A stretch of DNA of 54,576 nucleotides, taken from contig JAQQAP010000024.1 in the NCBI GenBank assembly GCA_028533045.1, forward strand, positions 1 to 54,576, written 5' to 3'. The notes beneath the pieces are model-generated. The model searched no databases and was not told the DNA's origin. It saw only the letters and a list, made by a program, of their open reading frames with translations. The position numbers were made by a program, and so were the translations under genes. This DNA comes from Spirochaetales bacterium (GTDB lineage: Bacteria > Spirochaetota > Spirochaetia > DSM-2461). Below, one piece after another: positions 26,578-35,713 of the stretch (position 1 is the first letter of the stretch; each line of letters opens with the position of its first letter).

Positions 26578-29277
26578 ATGTCAGATCTTGAAACCAGAGT
26601 TAACAGTATGCTGAATGAGGAACAGTGGACCAGAGCGTCCCTGTCCAGCTTCACCATCAATAATTTCAGTGAGTTCGATGAACTCTTGGAGGAAATCTAC
26701 GGCAGTGAACTTGAACAGGAAGTTCGGGAACTTTGCCAGGAGCAGTTGGAAAAGAACAAAAACAGCATCGTTGCCCTTTACATATCCGGTCTTCTGACAC
26801 TCAAACATCAGCAGCTCGACGACTCGGGCATGATCCACCTCATCAACATTTTCGTTGACAACCACAAATGGAATATTGTGGAATTCCTTTGTACCAAGGT
26901 ACTGGAATACGGCGAAAACAAATATGCCCTGAGAACTCTCGAAGAATTCTACTCCAACGAAGGAATGGAAGAAAAGAAGTTCGACGTCTGGGAAAGACTG
27001 ATCAAGGTTGACTATGACGAAGCCCCTATTGTCCGACAGCTGGCGGAAAAGCGGGAAGAAGAAGGCGACAGAGAAGGTGCCGTTGACTACTATAAGAAAG
27101 CTATCCACCGTTTTATCGGTAAGGGTCAGTTCTCCGTGGTTAAGGATATCTGGGCCAAAATAGTCGAACTGGGCGAGCAGGAGTACGAATTCCTCTTCCT
27201 TATAGAAAACCGCGTATCCCGTGTTATGGACGGCGAAAAGGCTGTTCAGCTTCTGGAAGACCTCTATCCCTCCACTTTTGAAAAGGGTGAGTGGGATGTT
27301 TCCATCGAAATCCTCAAGAAAATTCTGGCTTACGATCCCAAGAACAACCTGGCCCGTAACCAGATTGTTGAGTGCTACCGCAACAAATATCAGGATCACT
27401 CCCAGCTGGACGAGTACATTCGCCTCTCCAACCTGAACCAGGGATGGAGAAATGTTATCGAAGCCATTTCGGACTTTGAAAAGCACATCTCCTTTGACTC
27501 GGGCAGCTTTGTTTATCATAAAACCTGGGGCGTCGGCCTCATCAAGTCCATCAAGGACGACGATATCGTCATTGACTTTACCAAAAAGAGAGCTCACACC
27601 ATGTCTCTGAAAATGGCGGTTAACGCCCTCCAGAGTCTTACGAAAGAGCACATCTGGGTTCTCAAAAGCATTTTCCCCAAGGACAAGCTCAAGGCAAAAA
27701 TCAAGAAAGACCATATCTGGGCTCTCAAGATTATCATCAAGAGCTTCGACAATTCGGCTGATATCAAGAAAATCAAGTCCGAACTGGTTCCCGCCATCCT
27801 CACTCCCGGTGAGTGGACCGGCTGGAGCAGCAACGCCCGGGAAATCCTCAAGACCGATTCGGCCTTTGGTAATGACCCTGACAAAATGGACCACTATGTT
27901 GTAAGAGACAAACCCATGTCACTTGAAGAGAGAATCTACAACAGCTTCCGTACGGAGAAAAACTTCTTCAAACGGGTTAACTATATGAGAGAATTCCTGG
28001 AAGACTGCGATCCCAACTCGGACTATTTCAATGAAATTTTCCAGTTCTTCGTGGGCTACCTTAAAACGGCCAACGTTAACTACAACGTGGTTTGCTCCTA
28101 CCTCCTGGTTACCAAGACCGCACGGAAGTACCCCTTCCTCAATCCCGGTCTCAACTGGGGATTCAAGGAACTGTTCTCCGACATCGACGAAGAAAAAGTG
28201 GTACCCCTCTTTTTGGAAATCGACGATGCCGACCTTAGACGGGAATTCCTCATGCGAACCCGTCAGGAAGTGGAAGACTGGGACCGGATTTACCACTCTG
28301 TCTTCCCCTTCTATCAGACCAAATACATCATCGAAGACCTTCTGGGCGCCGGTTTCAAAGAAAGAGTGGACAAGCTCTTTACCGACGTGGTAGAGCGTTA
28401 CCGGGAATACCGGGAAGCTTTCCTTTGGGTTGCACGAACCTATGCGGAAAACGAAAAGTGGCAGGTTAAGAGTAACATTAAGTACGAAAAGGTTCTTATT
28501 AACCTTATTCACTTACTGGACCTCACCTACCGTGACATTGCCAATAAGAAAGACGCCACGACAAATAGAAAGATTAGCCGGGGAATTGAGACCTACCTCT
28601 TTAAGGAACAGCGCCTCGAGAACTACATCATGGAAGGAGATAAGGATACCGTTTACCGTCTCTTCTCCCTCCTTCACGATGTAAAAGACGCCAACCCCAA
28701 GATGATTCTGGACCTTCAGAAGAAGATCGAGGAAAAGTTCCCCGACTTCAAGATTGCTGCTGCTCGGGATACAAGACCTATCGAAGCCCAGGCCAAGAGC
28801 CGAAACTTCTTTGTTACTGAAGCGGCCCTTATGGAGAAGCAGAAGGAACTCAAAAACATCATCGAAGTGGAAATTCCCAAGAACTCCAAGGAGATCGGAA
28901 AGGCTATCGAACTGGGAGACCTCAAGGAAAACGCCGAGTACAAAGCGGGAAAAGAGAAGCAGGAATCTCTCCAGATTGCCGTGGGAAGACTGCAGGACGA
29001 AATCGAAAGAGCCCGTGTGTTCAACCCGGAAGAGACCGACATCAAGAAGGTTTCCTTTGGAACCAAGGTTGTGCTTCTTAACAACGATACGGAAAAAGAA
29101 GAAACCTTTACCATTATGGGTCCCTGGGAGTCCGATCCTTCCAACCAGATTATTTCCTATATCTCTCCCTTTGGAGCAGAGCTCTTCGGTCACAAGAAGA
29201 ACAAGAAGCTTAAGTTTGTGATTAACGAACAGAACTATAGCTACCAGATTATGAGTATAGAGAAAGCCGAGATTTAA
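26578..29277 (+). CDS. greA: Giant GreA transcription elongation factor with ~740-residue N-terminal extension
   Basis: An 899-residue protein. The last ~150 residues are a full GreA: a coiled coil with the conserved tip GDLKENAEYKAGKEKQ (~781-796), whose acidic residues stimulate RNA polymerase to cleave backtracked RNA, and a C-terminal FKBP-like domain (KVSFGTKVVLLNN...). Ordinary GreA is about 158 residues. The extension is helical, with TPR-like features around residues 150-270 and a basic, beta-rich patch (~305-345). Such long GreA proteins are known from spirochaetes. AGGAGG lies upstream of the ATG, and a strong terminator follows the stop. Confidence 0.92.
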   Translation: MSDLETRVNSMLNEEQWTRASLSSFTINNFSEFDELLEEIYGSELEQEVRELCQEQLEKNKNSIVALYISGLLTLKHQQLDDSGMIHLINIFVDNHKWNIVEFLCTKVLEYGENKYALRTLEEFYSNEGMEEKKFDVWERLIKVDYDEAPIVRQLAEKREEEGDREGAVDYYKKAIHRFIGKGQFSVVKDIWAKIVELGEQEYEFLFLIENRVSRVMDGEKAVQLLEDLYPSTFEKGEWDVSIEILKKILAYDPKNNLARNQIVECYRNKYQDHSQLDEYIRLSNLNQGWRNVIEAISDFEKHISFDSGSFVYHKTWGVGLIKSIKDDDIVIDFTKKRAHTMSLKMAVNALQSLTKEHIWVLKSIFPKDKLKAKIKKDHIWALKIIIKSFDNSADIKKIKSELVPAILTPGEWTGWSSNAREILKTDSAFGNDPDKMDHYVVRDKPMSLEERIYNSFRTEKNFFKRVNYMREFLEDCDPNSDYFNEIFQFFVGYLKTANVNYNVVCSYLLVTKTARKYPFLNPGLNWGFKELFSDIDEEKVVPLFLEIDDADLRREFLMRTRQEVEDWDRIYHSVFPFYQTKYIIEDLLGAGFKERVDKLFTDVVERYREYREAFLWVARTYAENEKWQVKSNIKYEKVLINLIHLLDLTYRDIANKKDATTNRKISRGIETYLFKEQRLENYIMEGDKDTVYRLFSLLHDVKDANPKMILDLQKKIEEKFPDFKIAAARDTRPIEAQAKSRNFFVTEAALMEKQKELKNIIEVEIPKNSKEIGKAIELGDLKENAEYKAGKEKQESLQIAVGRLQDEIERARVFNPEETDIKKVSFGTKVVLLNNDTEKEETFTIMGPWESDPSNQIISYISPFGAELFGHKKNKKLKFVINEQNYSYQIMSIEKAEI

Positions 29278-29298
29278 TCGCTTTTATCTTTAAGAATA

Positions 29299-29327
29299 AA
29301 CCTTCCCGGAAGCGGGAAGGTTTTTTT
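29299..29327 (+). terminator. Rho-independent terminator after greA
   Basis: A perfect 10-bp stem (AACCTTCCCG / CGGGAAGGTT) with a GAAG loop, followed by seven T residues. It starts 22 bases after the greA stop and separates it from the convergent histidine kinase gene. Confidence 0.92.
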
Positions 29328-29363
29328 ATGTATCCCCGAAACAAAGGCCGCCGGGGAAAAGGG

Positions 29364-31973
29364 TTAAAGTTTCTTTATCTCTTCGGAGAGTTCTTTACGG
29401 GTAAAAGGTTTTTGAAGAAAACCTTTTACTCCCTTTTCCCTCAAGATACGAGTTTCCCCTTCCAGACTAAATCCCGTAGAAAGAAGGACTTTGACATGCT
29501 TCTCTATTTTTCGTAATTCCAAAAACAATTCGGCCCCATTCATCTCGGGCATAATCATATCGAGAATAACAAAATCTATGGAACTGTGATGATTTTTGTA
29601 ATACTCGATAGCTTCAAGGGGATTTAAAAAAGTCCGGACATCATATCCCAGGGATTCGATCAAGGCACCGGCTGTTTTACATATGGCGTTGTTATCGTCT
29701 ACAAGCATAACCGTTCCGCTTCCGGAAAAATCCTGTGCCCTTTCCTCCAAATCGTCCTGAGCTTTATCCTTTACTGCGGGAAAATAGAGTAACACGGTGG
29801 TACCCCTATCGACTTCACTCTCTATTCTAAGATCCCCTCCGTGAGCTTTCATCGCCCCAAAGGCTGCCGATAATCCCATTCCCGTCCCTTTTCCTTGGGG
29901 CTTTGTGGTATAAAAAGGCTCAAGAGAACGCTTTAAAACATCCTCTGTCATTCCACATCCCGTATCGGACAGGGTCACGACAATATATTTCCCGGGAAGG
30001 CACTTGAGACCTTCGTCCTCTATTTCATGGATCGTTAAAGACTCACAGCAAGAGCGTATTTTCAGTTCCCCTCCGTCGGGCATGGCATCCCTGGCATTGA
30101 GGGCGATATTCAAGATAACATTATGAATTTGGGAGGGGTCACCGGCTATGTTTTCCGGGAAATCTCCAAAAATGATTTCCTGCCTGATTTTTTTATCTAT
30201 ACTGCTTTTAAGTATAAGAGAAACATCGTTTATTATCCCATTAATGTCAAAAACCTTATCGACGATTTTCCCCTTTCTTGAAAAAGAAAGAAGCTGGGAA
30301 GTCAGATTTTTCGCCTGTTGGGCTATTTTCGCAATCTGTTCTACCATCTCCCTTTGAGGTGAATCTACAGGCATATCCATAAGCATAAGGTCAACATAGC
30401 CGAATATCCCTCCAAGTTGATTGTTAAAATCATGGGCAATTCCGCCGGCAAGCTGCCCTATGGACCTTAATTTCTCCGAATGACTTATCTCTTCCAAAAG
30501 CCTTTTTCTCTCGGTAATATCACGGGCAATCCCCATTATACGAATCCCTTCCCTGGTTTCCAATTGGGAAATGGTTAATTCAACAGGAAATTGGCTGCCG
30601 TCTTTTCTGAGATGTACCGATTCAATACGAATCGGATTGCCCGGAGTGAAGGTCTTAAGGAATTCATGAAAGGCCTCGGGAGAAGTATAGTCTCCATCCA
30701 TATCACTAATGGCCATATTAAGCAGTTCAGAACGGGAATATCCCGTATCATCAGAGGCTTTCTGGTTGACCTGAACCAACTGTCCATCCGCATCGGAAAC
30801 ATAGATAGCATCGGAAGCCTTCTCAAAAAGAATACTCAATCTGGCTTCGGCCATATCCCTTTCTTTTTCCCTTCGTGACAGATTTTCTGTCATGAGATCA
30901 AAAGCCTCCGACAAACTTTGCAATTCTCCCGGAAGAACAGAGTCCTGAGATGACCGGGAAAGGTCCCCCTCCTTTACTCGAACTGTTTTTTCCAGAAGGC
31001 TCTTAATGGGATGAAAAATAAAGACATGCCCGAAGATTCGGGCCGAAAGAAGCGAGATCAAGGCCACTAAAAGAAAAAGAAGAAGATTCCGCCTATTCTT
31101 ATGTCGAATATCCTTAAAAAGCTCACTCGATGAAATACCAATGACAAGGCAAATTTCATTATTTTCATCCCCCACGGATAGTCTTTCGTACCAGTACAGC
31201 CTATCGGTTCCGTTCCTGTCTTTCTCTTCAAAAAAACCTTTTTTTTCTTCGGGGAGAACAATACCGGTAACTTCGGAGAAACCCTTGCCGGAGAGTTTAA
31301 CTTTTTGATCGTCATAAAGGGAACTCATATCCTGAATGCTAAAATAAAGAATGCGATTCTCCCTGTCTGTTACATAAAATACCGAATCGGGAGGGAGGTT
31401 TCTCTTTGAAAAGATTCCGTCGTAATATTCCAGATCATAGGCGGCACCCAAAGCGGCCACCATCTGCCCCGATTCATCAAAAACGGGATAGGCAAAAGGT
31501 AAAGAAGCTTTTAACGCTGAACGGCTAATTAAAAACTCATCTATGACAAACTCTTCACTGGCCCGAATTCTCTGAAACCAGCTGCGGTCCTGTACATTTA
31601 TCGTTTTCTTTAAAGGAATGGCGCAGATATCAATAAGCCCTTCATGATTTACCAGGACAATAGTGGAATACTGGGGATAGAATTGATGGATTTCCTGCAA
31701 AAACCGGTTTCCCTCATCCCTATCCATTTCGACAAGGGGAGGAACGCGACTCAAAAGTTTGAGAAACTGCTGAGTCTGATTTATGATACTCTCCTGTTCA
31801 GCTTTAAACTCTTCGATTATTTCCCATATACGGTTATCGGTCTGTTCCCGCAGAGTCCTGTATTCTCCATAACCAGTGGAGAAAAGGATAATAAAAATGG
31901 GAACAAAAATAATAAGAATTAACAGGGAAAAAAGATTTTTTAGTGTCATTCGCCTTAAGGGGTTCCGAGCCAT
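29364..31973 (-). CDS. Hybrid sensor histidine kinase with Cache, HAMP, PAS and receiver domains
   Basis: An 869-residue sensor: N-terminal membrane helix (~11-32), periplasmic Cache-type domain (~40-290), second helix (~297-318), HAMP (~320-375), PAS (~380-500), HisKA with the phospho-accepting His (~513, GGIAHDFNNQLGG), HATPase (~610-735; GDTGCGMTEDVL, GKGTGMGLSAAFG) and a C-terminal receiver (~755-869; phospho-Asp in FVILDMIMPEMNG). The HDFNN form of the H box is typical of hybrid kinases whose output passes to another protein. AAGGA precedes the start by seven bases. No cognate regulator is adjacent. Confidence 0.94.
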   Translation of the reverse strand: MARNPLRRMTLKNLFSLLILIIFVPIFIILFSTGYGEYRTLREQTDNRIWEIIEEFKAEQESIINQTQQFLKLLSRVPPLVEMDRDEGNRFLQEIHQFYPQYSTIVLVNHEGLIDICAIPLKKTINVQDRSWFQRIRASEEFVIDEFLISRSALKASLPFAYPVFDESGQMVAALGAAYDLEYYDGIFSKRNLPPDSVFYVTDRENRILYFSIQDMSSLYDDQKVKLSGKGFSEVTGIVLPEEKKGFFEEKDRNGTDRLYWYERLSVGDENNEICLVIGISSSELFKDIRHKNRRNLLLFLLVALISLLSARIFGHVFIFHPIKSLLEKTVRVKEGDLSRSSQDSVLPGELQSLSEAFDLMTENLSRREKERDMAEARLSILFEKASDAIYVSDADGQLVQVNQKASDDTGYSRSELLNMAISDMDGDYTSPEAFHEFLKTFTPGNPIRIESVHLRKDGSQFPVELTISQLETREGIRIMGIARDITERKRLLEEISHSEKLRSIGQLAGGIAHDFNNQLGGIFGYVDLMLMDMPVDSPQREMVEQIAKIAQQAKNLTSQLLSFSRKGKIVDKVFDINGIINDVSLILKSSIDKKIRQEIIFGDFPENIAGDPSQIHNVILNIALNARDAMPDGGELKIRSCCESLTIHEIEDEGLKCLPGKYIVVTLSDTGCGMTEDVLKRSLEPFYTTKPQGKGTGMGLSAAFGAMKAHGGDLRIESEVDRGTTVLLYFPAVKDKAQDDLEERAQDFSGSGTVMLVDDNNAICKTAGALIESLGYDVRTFLNPLEAIEYYKNHHSSIDFVILDMIMPEMNGAELFLELRKIEKHVKVLLSTGFSLEGETRILREKGVKGFLQKPFTRKELSEEIKKL

Positions 31974-32047
31974 TACATATCCTTTTAATGGTTTGATTAT
32001 TTTAAATAATAATCCTACTTATCTATTAACGCAAATGAGTGGACAAA

Positions 32048-33367
32048 CTAAATTCCCCGTATAGCGATTTCCTGCTTTTCTTCATCATAAAAAACAACGA
32101 CTTTTTCTTGTTCTTCTGTGATGATAAGATTACGATCACAAATTGTTATCTGAGCTCCGGGATAAAGAGTGCCTGTTACAGTAAGGGTGGCCCCAAAGTC
32201 AACAAACTGTTTGGTTATTTGTTCTGCAATGCCGTTACGAATCCCAACGACAGCTGCTTCGACCTTGGCTTCCAGCTCCTTACGTTTTTCTACATTGGAA
32301 ATGGCTTTTATTTTGTCCCTTTTAAGTTGAATATCCTTGAGTATCTTTTGCTGCCCCGCCAGGTGCCGGGCTTCCACAAAGGAGATTCCCAAATTGATCT
32401 TGATATTTCCGTTGGAAGGACTCCCAACTGTATGGGTGGTCAGTCCTTTCTCCGCATAGACCGATCCGCCGATCAGCTTGCCGTTTTTTAGTAGGACCAA
32501 TTCTCCCAGAGTGACAATATCCGAGTCAATGACAGATGACTTAACAGCTATGCCCCCCAAAGCTTCTACCTGACAGTGCTCAATGAACTTTGTCTCCACC
32601 TTACCCTGAACCCGGACGATACTTTTATTCCGCCCGATAATACCGCCCTCAATAATCAGATCCTTCCGGGTAAACACCTCCGAAGCATCTACTGTTTCTT
32701 TACAATGAATACTACCCCCGGCGGCCACACGGAACCCGTCCCGTATTTCCCCACGAATAATAACATCGCCGGGAAAGGAGATGTGGCCGGTACTATAATC
32801 GACGTTCCCCGGAATTTCCAAAAGTTCATTCACATGAAACTCTTTACGGTCCAATTCAAAGCGACCGGAAGTAACCGCATAAACCATACCGTCCTTTTCT
32901 ACGGTATTCTCACCTGCTTCAAGCTGTTCAATGTCCTTTTTGGCCGGAGGTAGCACTTCATTGGTAACGGACCGTCCCTCCTCACCCTTAGAGGCGGGTA
33001 TCCGTTTGGCTAGACACTCCCCCTTTTTAACCATAATAAAGGGAGAAACCATTTTATAGTCGATATAGCCGTGCTCTTCTATGGGAGGGCGACTGTTGTA
33101 AAGATTTTTCTTAACTTTTAAGTAGGGAGGAGAGCTTTTTTGGGGCTTCTTGCCCTGGGCCACACAAACTTCCTTATCTATTTTTTCTTCCAGTATTTTT
33201 TTAAGAAGTTCGAAATTCACCCCAAAGGAAATGCCTTGAGCGCTAAGGGCTGATTCCAGGGCGTCCAGGCTGGGCGGATTATCCCCGCACTTTTTAAAAT
33301 CCACCTGCATAAGAGCCTGCAGGCCGTCTTCGGAAATGAAAATATTAACAAGCGACTCTTGGTTCAT
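32048..33367 (-). CDS. FapA-like DUF342 protein
   Basis: A 439-residue protein of the FapA/DUF342 family: an N-terminal ~170-residue domain, a central right-handed beta-helix (~190-310; repeated G-x-I-x-x-G units such as GDVIIRGEIRDGFRVAAGGSIH and LIIEGGIIGRN) and a C-terminal coiled coil (~325-390). Family members are linked to polar localisation or flagellar and cell-surface functions in Vibrio and other bacteria, but no biochemical activity is established. GGGAG lies nine bases before the ATG. Divergent from argR. Confidence 0.88.
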   Translation of the reverse strand: MNQESLVNIFISEDGLQALMQVDFKKCGDNPPSLDALESALSAQGISFGVNFELLKKILEEKIDKEVCVAQGKKPQKSSPPYLKVKKNLYNSRPPIEEHGYIDYKMVSPFIMVKKGECLAKRIPASKGEEGRSVTNEVLPPAKKDIEQLEAGENTVEKDGMVYAVTSGRFELDRKEFHVNELLEIPGNVDYSTGHISFPGDVIIRGEIRDGFRVAAGGSIHCKETVDASEVFTRKDLIIEGGIIGRNKSIVRVQGKVETKFIEHCQVEALGGIAVKSSVIDSDIVTLGELVLLKNGKLIGGSVYAEKGLTTHTVGSPSNGNIKINLGISFVEARHLAGQQKILKDIQLKRDKIKAISNVEKRKELEAKVEAAVVGIRNGIAEQITKQFVDFGATLTVTGTLYPGAQITICDRNLIITEEQEKVVVFYDEEKQEIAIRGI

Positions 33368-33441
33368 AATAACAACTCCCCCTATTAGAATCGGCTGTTT
33401 TTAACTTTACCATGAATTATTCCTTTTCCCATACAATCCTA

Positions 33442-33470
33442 TTGTATATTTATGCGCATTGTGTTAATAA
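33442..33470 (+). promoter_or_regulatory. Promoter of the arg operon (leaderless argR)
   Basis: TTGTAT (33442-33447), a 17-base spacer and TAATAA (33465-33470). The proposed argR ATG begins 7 bases further on, at the expected +1. No ribosome-binding site is present. A convincing ARG box (TGAAT-N4-ATTCA) was not found, although A/T-rich partial matches occur around 33413. Confidence 0.6.
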
Positions 33471-33477
33471 ATATGAC

Positions 33478-33954
33478 ATGTTTGACCGAACCATGCGTCT
33501 TGGCATAATAAAGAAGCTCATAGGCGAAAAGAAAATATCCAGCCAGGAACAACTTCTCCACCTCTTAAAGGAGAAGGATGTCCATGTAACTCAAGCCACC
33601 CTCTCCCGGGACCTGAAAAGTCTTAAGGTGGGTAAGGTTTCCGATGGGAATCACGGCTACTACTATACCCTGCCGGACCAGAAAATGAACAAAGAAACAA
33701 CGGAACATTTTCTGGAAGATATCAAACGTGGTTATATTTCTCTGGCCTTCTCTGCCAACCTTGCCGTAATGCATACGTTACCGGGACACGCCAATACCGT
33801 AGCCTTTGCCCTGGACCGGCTGGACCTCCTGGAAATAACCGGCACCATCGCCGGTGACGATACAATACTGATTATCCTGTCCGACGGAATCGGGCGGGAA
33901 GAGTTCTCCGCCTGTCTGGGCGAAATAATACCCGATTTGGAGCTGCCAAAATGA
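33478..33954 (+). CDS. argR: Arginine repressor ArgR
   Basis: About 158 residues, the usual ArgR length. The N-terminal winged helix (~5-70) contains the hallmark HVTQATLSRDLKSLKV, which contacts DNA, and the C-terminal domain (~85-155; LPGHANTVAFALDRL, GTIAGDDTILII) binds arginine and forms the hexamer. It represses arginine synthesis when arginine is plentiful. An in-frame start at 33412 would lie upstream of the promoter, so ATG 33478 is preferred; ATG 33493 is an alternative. The stop overlaps argC by 4 bases, so the repressor is made with the genes it controls. Confidence 0.92.
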   Translation: MFDRTMRLGIIKKLIGEKKISSQEQLLHLLKEKDVHVTQATLSRDLKSLKVGKVSDGNHGYYYTLPDQKMNKETTEHFLEDIKRGYISLAFSANLAVMHTLPGHANTVAFALDRLDLLEITGTIAGDDTILIILSDGIGREEFSACLGEIIPDLELPK

Positions 33955-34907
33955 AACCTAAAATATTTATAGACGGCCAGGTGGGAACCACCGGTCTTAT
34001 GATACACGAACGTCTCGAAGGGCGTGATGATATTGAAATACTCACCATCCCCGAGGAAAAACGGAAAGATGTGGAAGCCAAGAAAGCATATATCAATGAA
34101 GCTGATTTGGTCTTCCTTTGCCTGCCGGACCAGGCCGCCCGTGAATCGGCCGCTTTGGTAGAAAATGACAGAACCCGGGTTATTGATGCCAGTACGGCCC
34201 ACCGTACCAATCCGGACTGGGCCTACGGTTTTGCCGAATTGGCCCCGGAATTTCGGGAAAAACTTAAAACCTCCCGCTTAACGGCCAATCCGGGCTGTCA
34301 TGCCACCGGTTTCATCGCCGCTCTCTATCCGCTGGTAAAAAACGGAATTGTACCGGCCGATGCCGATTTAACCTGCCAGTCCCTCTCCGGATACAGCGGG
34401 GCCGGTAAAAAACTCATAGCCAAATACGACGACCCTGCTACGGACAAGGACTTTGTCCAGGGGCCCCATCACTACGCCCTTGGACTGAGCCATAAGCATC
34501 TTCCCGAAATGGCCGGTCTCTGCGGCCTTAGCAAAGCACCGCTCTTCACCCCCATGGTGGGCCCTTTTTATAAAGGAATGGTTGTGACTACCCCCCTCTT
34601 TTTCTCTGCTCTTAACGGGGTAAGCAGCGCAGCGGACCTCCATAGCTGCCTGACCGACCATTACGCAGGGGAAAAGTTCGTTCGCGTCATGCCCCTGGCA
34701 GACCAGTCGGACTTCATAGACGGCCTCTTCTTCCACCCCCAGGGTTGTAACGACACCAATCGCCTGGATCTCTTTGTTTACGGCAACGAAACCCAGGCCG
34801 TAGTGGTTAGCCGTCTGGATAACCTGGGCAAGGGTGCCTCCGGTGCTGCGGTTCAGAATATGAATATTATGCTCGGCTTCCCCGAAGACCGCGGACTCAA
34901 GGCTTAG
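33951..34907 (+). CDS. argC: N-acetyl-gamma-glutamyl-phosphate reductase (type 2 ArgC)
   Basis: A 318-residue NADPH-dependent dehydrogenase for the third step of arginine synthesis. The nucleotide-binding loop is DGQVGTTGL (8-16) and the catalytic Cys lies in TANPGCHATG (~117). The short length and the IFIDGQVGTTG start mark the type 2 subfamily rather than the ~345-residue type 1. ATGA overlap with argR; argB follows after 9 bases. Confidence 0.94.
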   Translation: MKPKIFIDGQVGTTGLMIHERLEGRDDIEILTIPEEKRKDVEAKKAYINEADLVFLCLPDQAARESAALVENDRTRVIDASTAHRTNPDWAYGFAELAPEFREKLKTSRLTANPGCHATGFIAALYPLVKNGIVPADADLTCQSLSGYSGAGKKLIAKYDDPATDKDFVQGPHHYALGLSHKHLPEMAGLCGLSKAPLFTPMVGPFYKGMVVTTPLFFSALNGVSSAADLHSCLTDHYAGEKFVRVMPLADQSDFIDGLFFHPQGCNDTNRLDLFVYGNETQAVVVSRLDNLGKGASGAAVQNMNIMLGFPEDRGLKA

Positions 34908-34916
34908 GGGGAATTA

Positions 34917-35699
34917 ATGGCTGCCAAAGAACGAATTGTGGTAAAAATAGGTGGACGGGCTGCGGAAGATGAAACAGCCCTCCTCTCTCTGGCCGGTGAA
35001 TTCGCCGCTCTAAGCACCACCTACGACCTGGTACTGGTCCACGGAGGCGGCGCGGCTGTCTCCTCCATCCAGAAGGTCTACGGCATAGAGCCCCTCTTTG
35101 TGGACGGTAAAAGGATCACCGCTCCGGAAGAAATGGATATTGTGGATATGGGCCTGGCCGGTAAGATGAATAAATATTTGGTGCGCCTTTTTCGCAAGGC
35201 CGGAGTGAACGGCGTAGGCCTTTCCGGCTGCGACGGAGCCCTCTTCTCCGGTAAAAGTTTTGGCGATCATGAAGGACGGGAAAACCGCTCCGGCCGGATT
35301 GACCAATGCGACCCCGCACTGGTGACCCTCCTGTGGGAGAAAAACTTCCAGCCCATTCTCTCCTCCGTCTCTTACGACAAGGACGGTCGGGGAATAAATA
35401 TTAACGCCGACGAAGCCGCTTTGGGTGTGGCCGAGGCGCTGGAAGCATCAAGCTTGCTTTTCATTTCCGATATTCCGGGCATCCTCAACGGGGAGAACCT
35501 GATTTCGGAAATGAATGAAAAGGATATTGAAAAGGCTCTGGCCGAAGAAGTGATTACGGGAGGCATGATTCCCAAGGTCCAGTCTTCCCTGGATGCCTTA
35601 AAAAAAGGAGTTTCGGCCATCGTTATTTCCGACTATAAAAAGTCCGGAGACCTGTCCGATATGATCAGCAACAACAAGGGAACCAAAATCACCCTGTAA
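34917..35699 (+). CDS. argB: Acetylglutamate kinase
   Basis: A 260-residue amino-acid kinase that phosphorylates N-acetylglutamate. VVKIGG (8-13) and LVHGGGAAVS (40-49) form the phosphate-binding loops, and GGMIPKVQSSLDALKKGV is the conserved C-terminal signature. The protein lacks the ~20-residue N-terminal helix present in arginine-inhibited kinases, so allosteric feedback may be weak or absent; that is inference. The cluster has argC-argB-argD order. Confidence 0.95.
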   Translation: MAAKERIVVKIGGRAAEDETALLSLAGEFAALSTTYDLVLVHGGGAAVSSIQKVYGIEPLFVDGKRITAPEEMDIVDMGLAGKMNKYLVRLFRKAGVNGVGLSGCDGALFSGKSFGDHEGRENRSGRIDQCDPALVTLLWEKNFQPILSSVSYDKDGRGININADEAALGVAEALEASSLLFISDIPGILNGENLISEMNEKDIEKALAEEVITGGMIPKVQSSLDALKKGVSAIVISDYKKSGDLSDMISNNKGTKITL

Positions 35700-35713
35700 A
35701 GGAAGGTAAAGTT

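Noticed and set aside
26581..27894. 437-residue minus-strand open frame
   Set aside because: Shadow of greA on the opposite strand; no start signal or recognisable motif.
33400..33478. ARG box upstream of argR
   Set aside because: TGAATTATTC at about 33414 has half-sites too close together for the ArgR consensus; not supported well enough to list.
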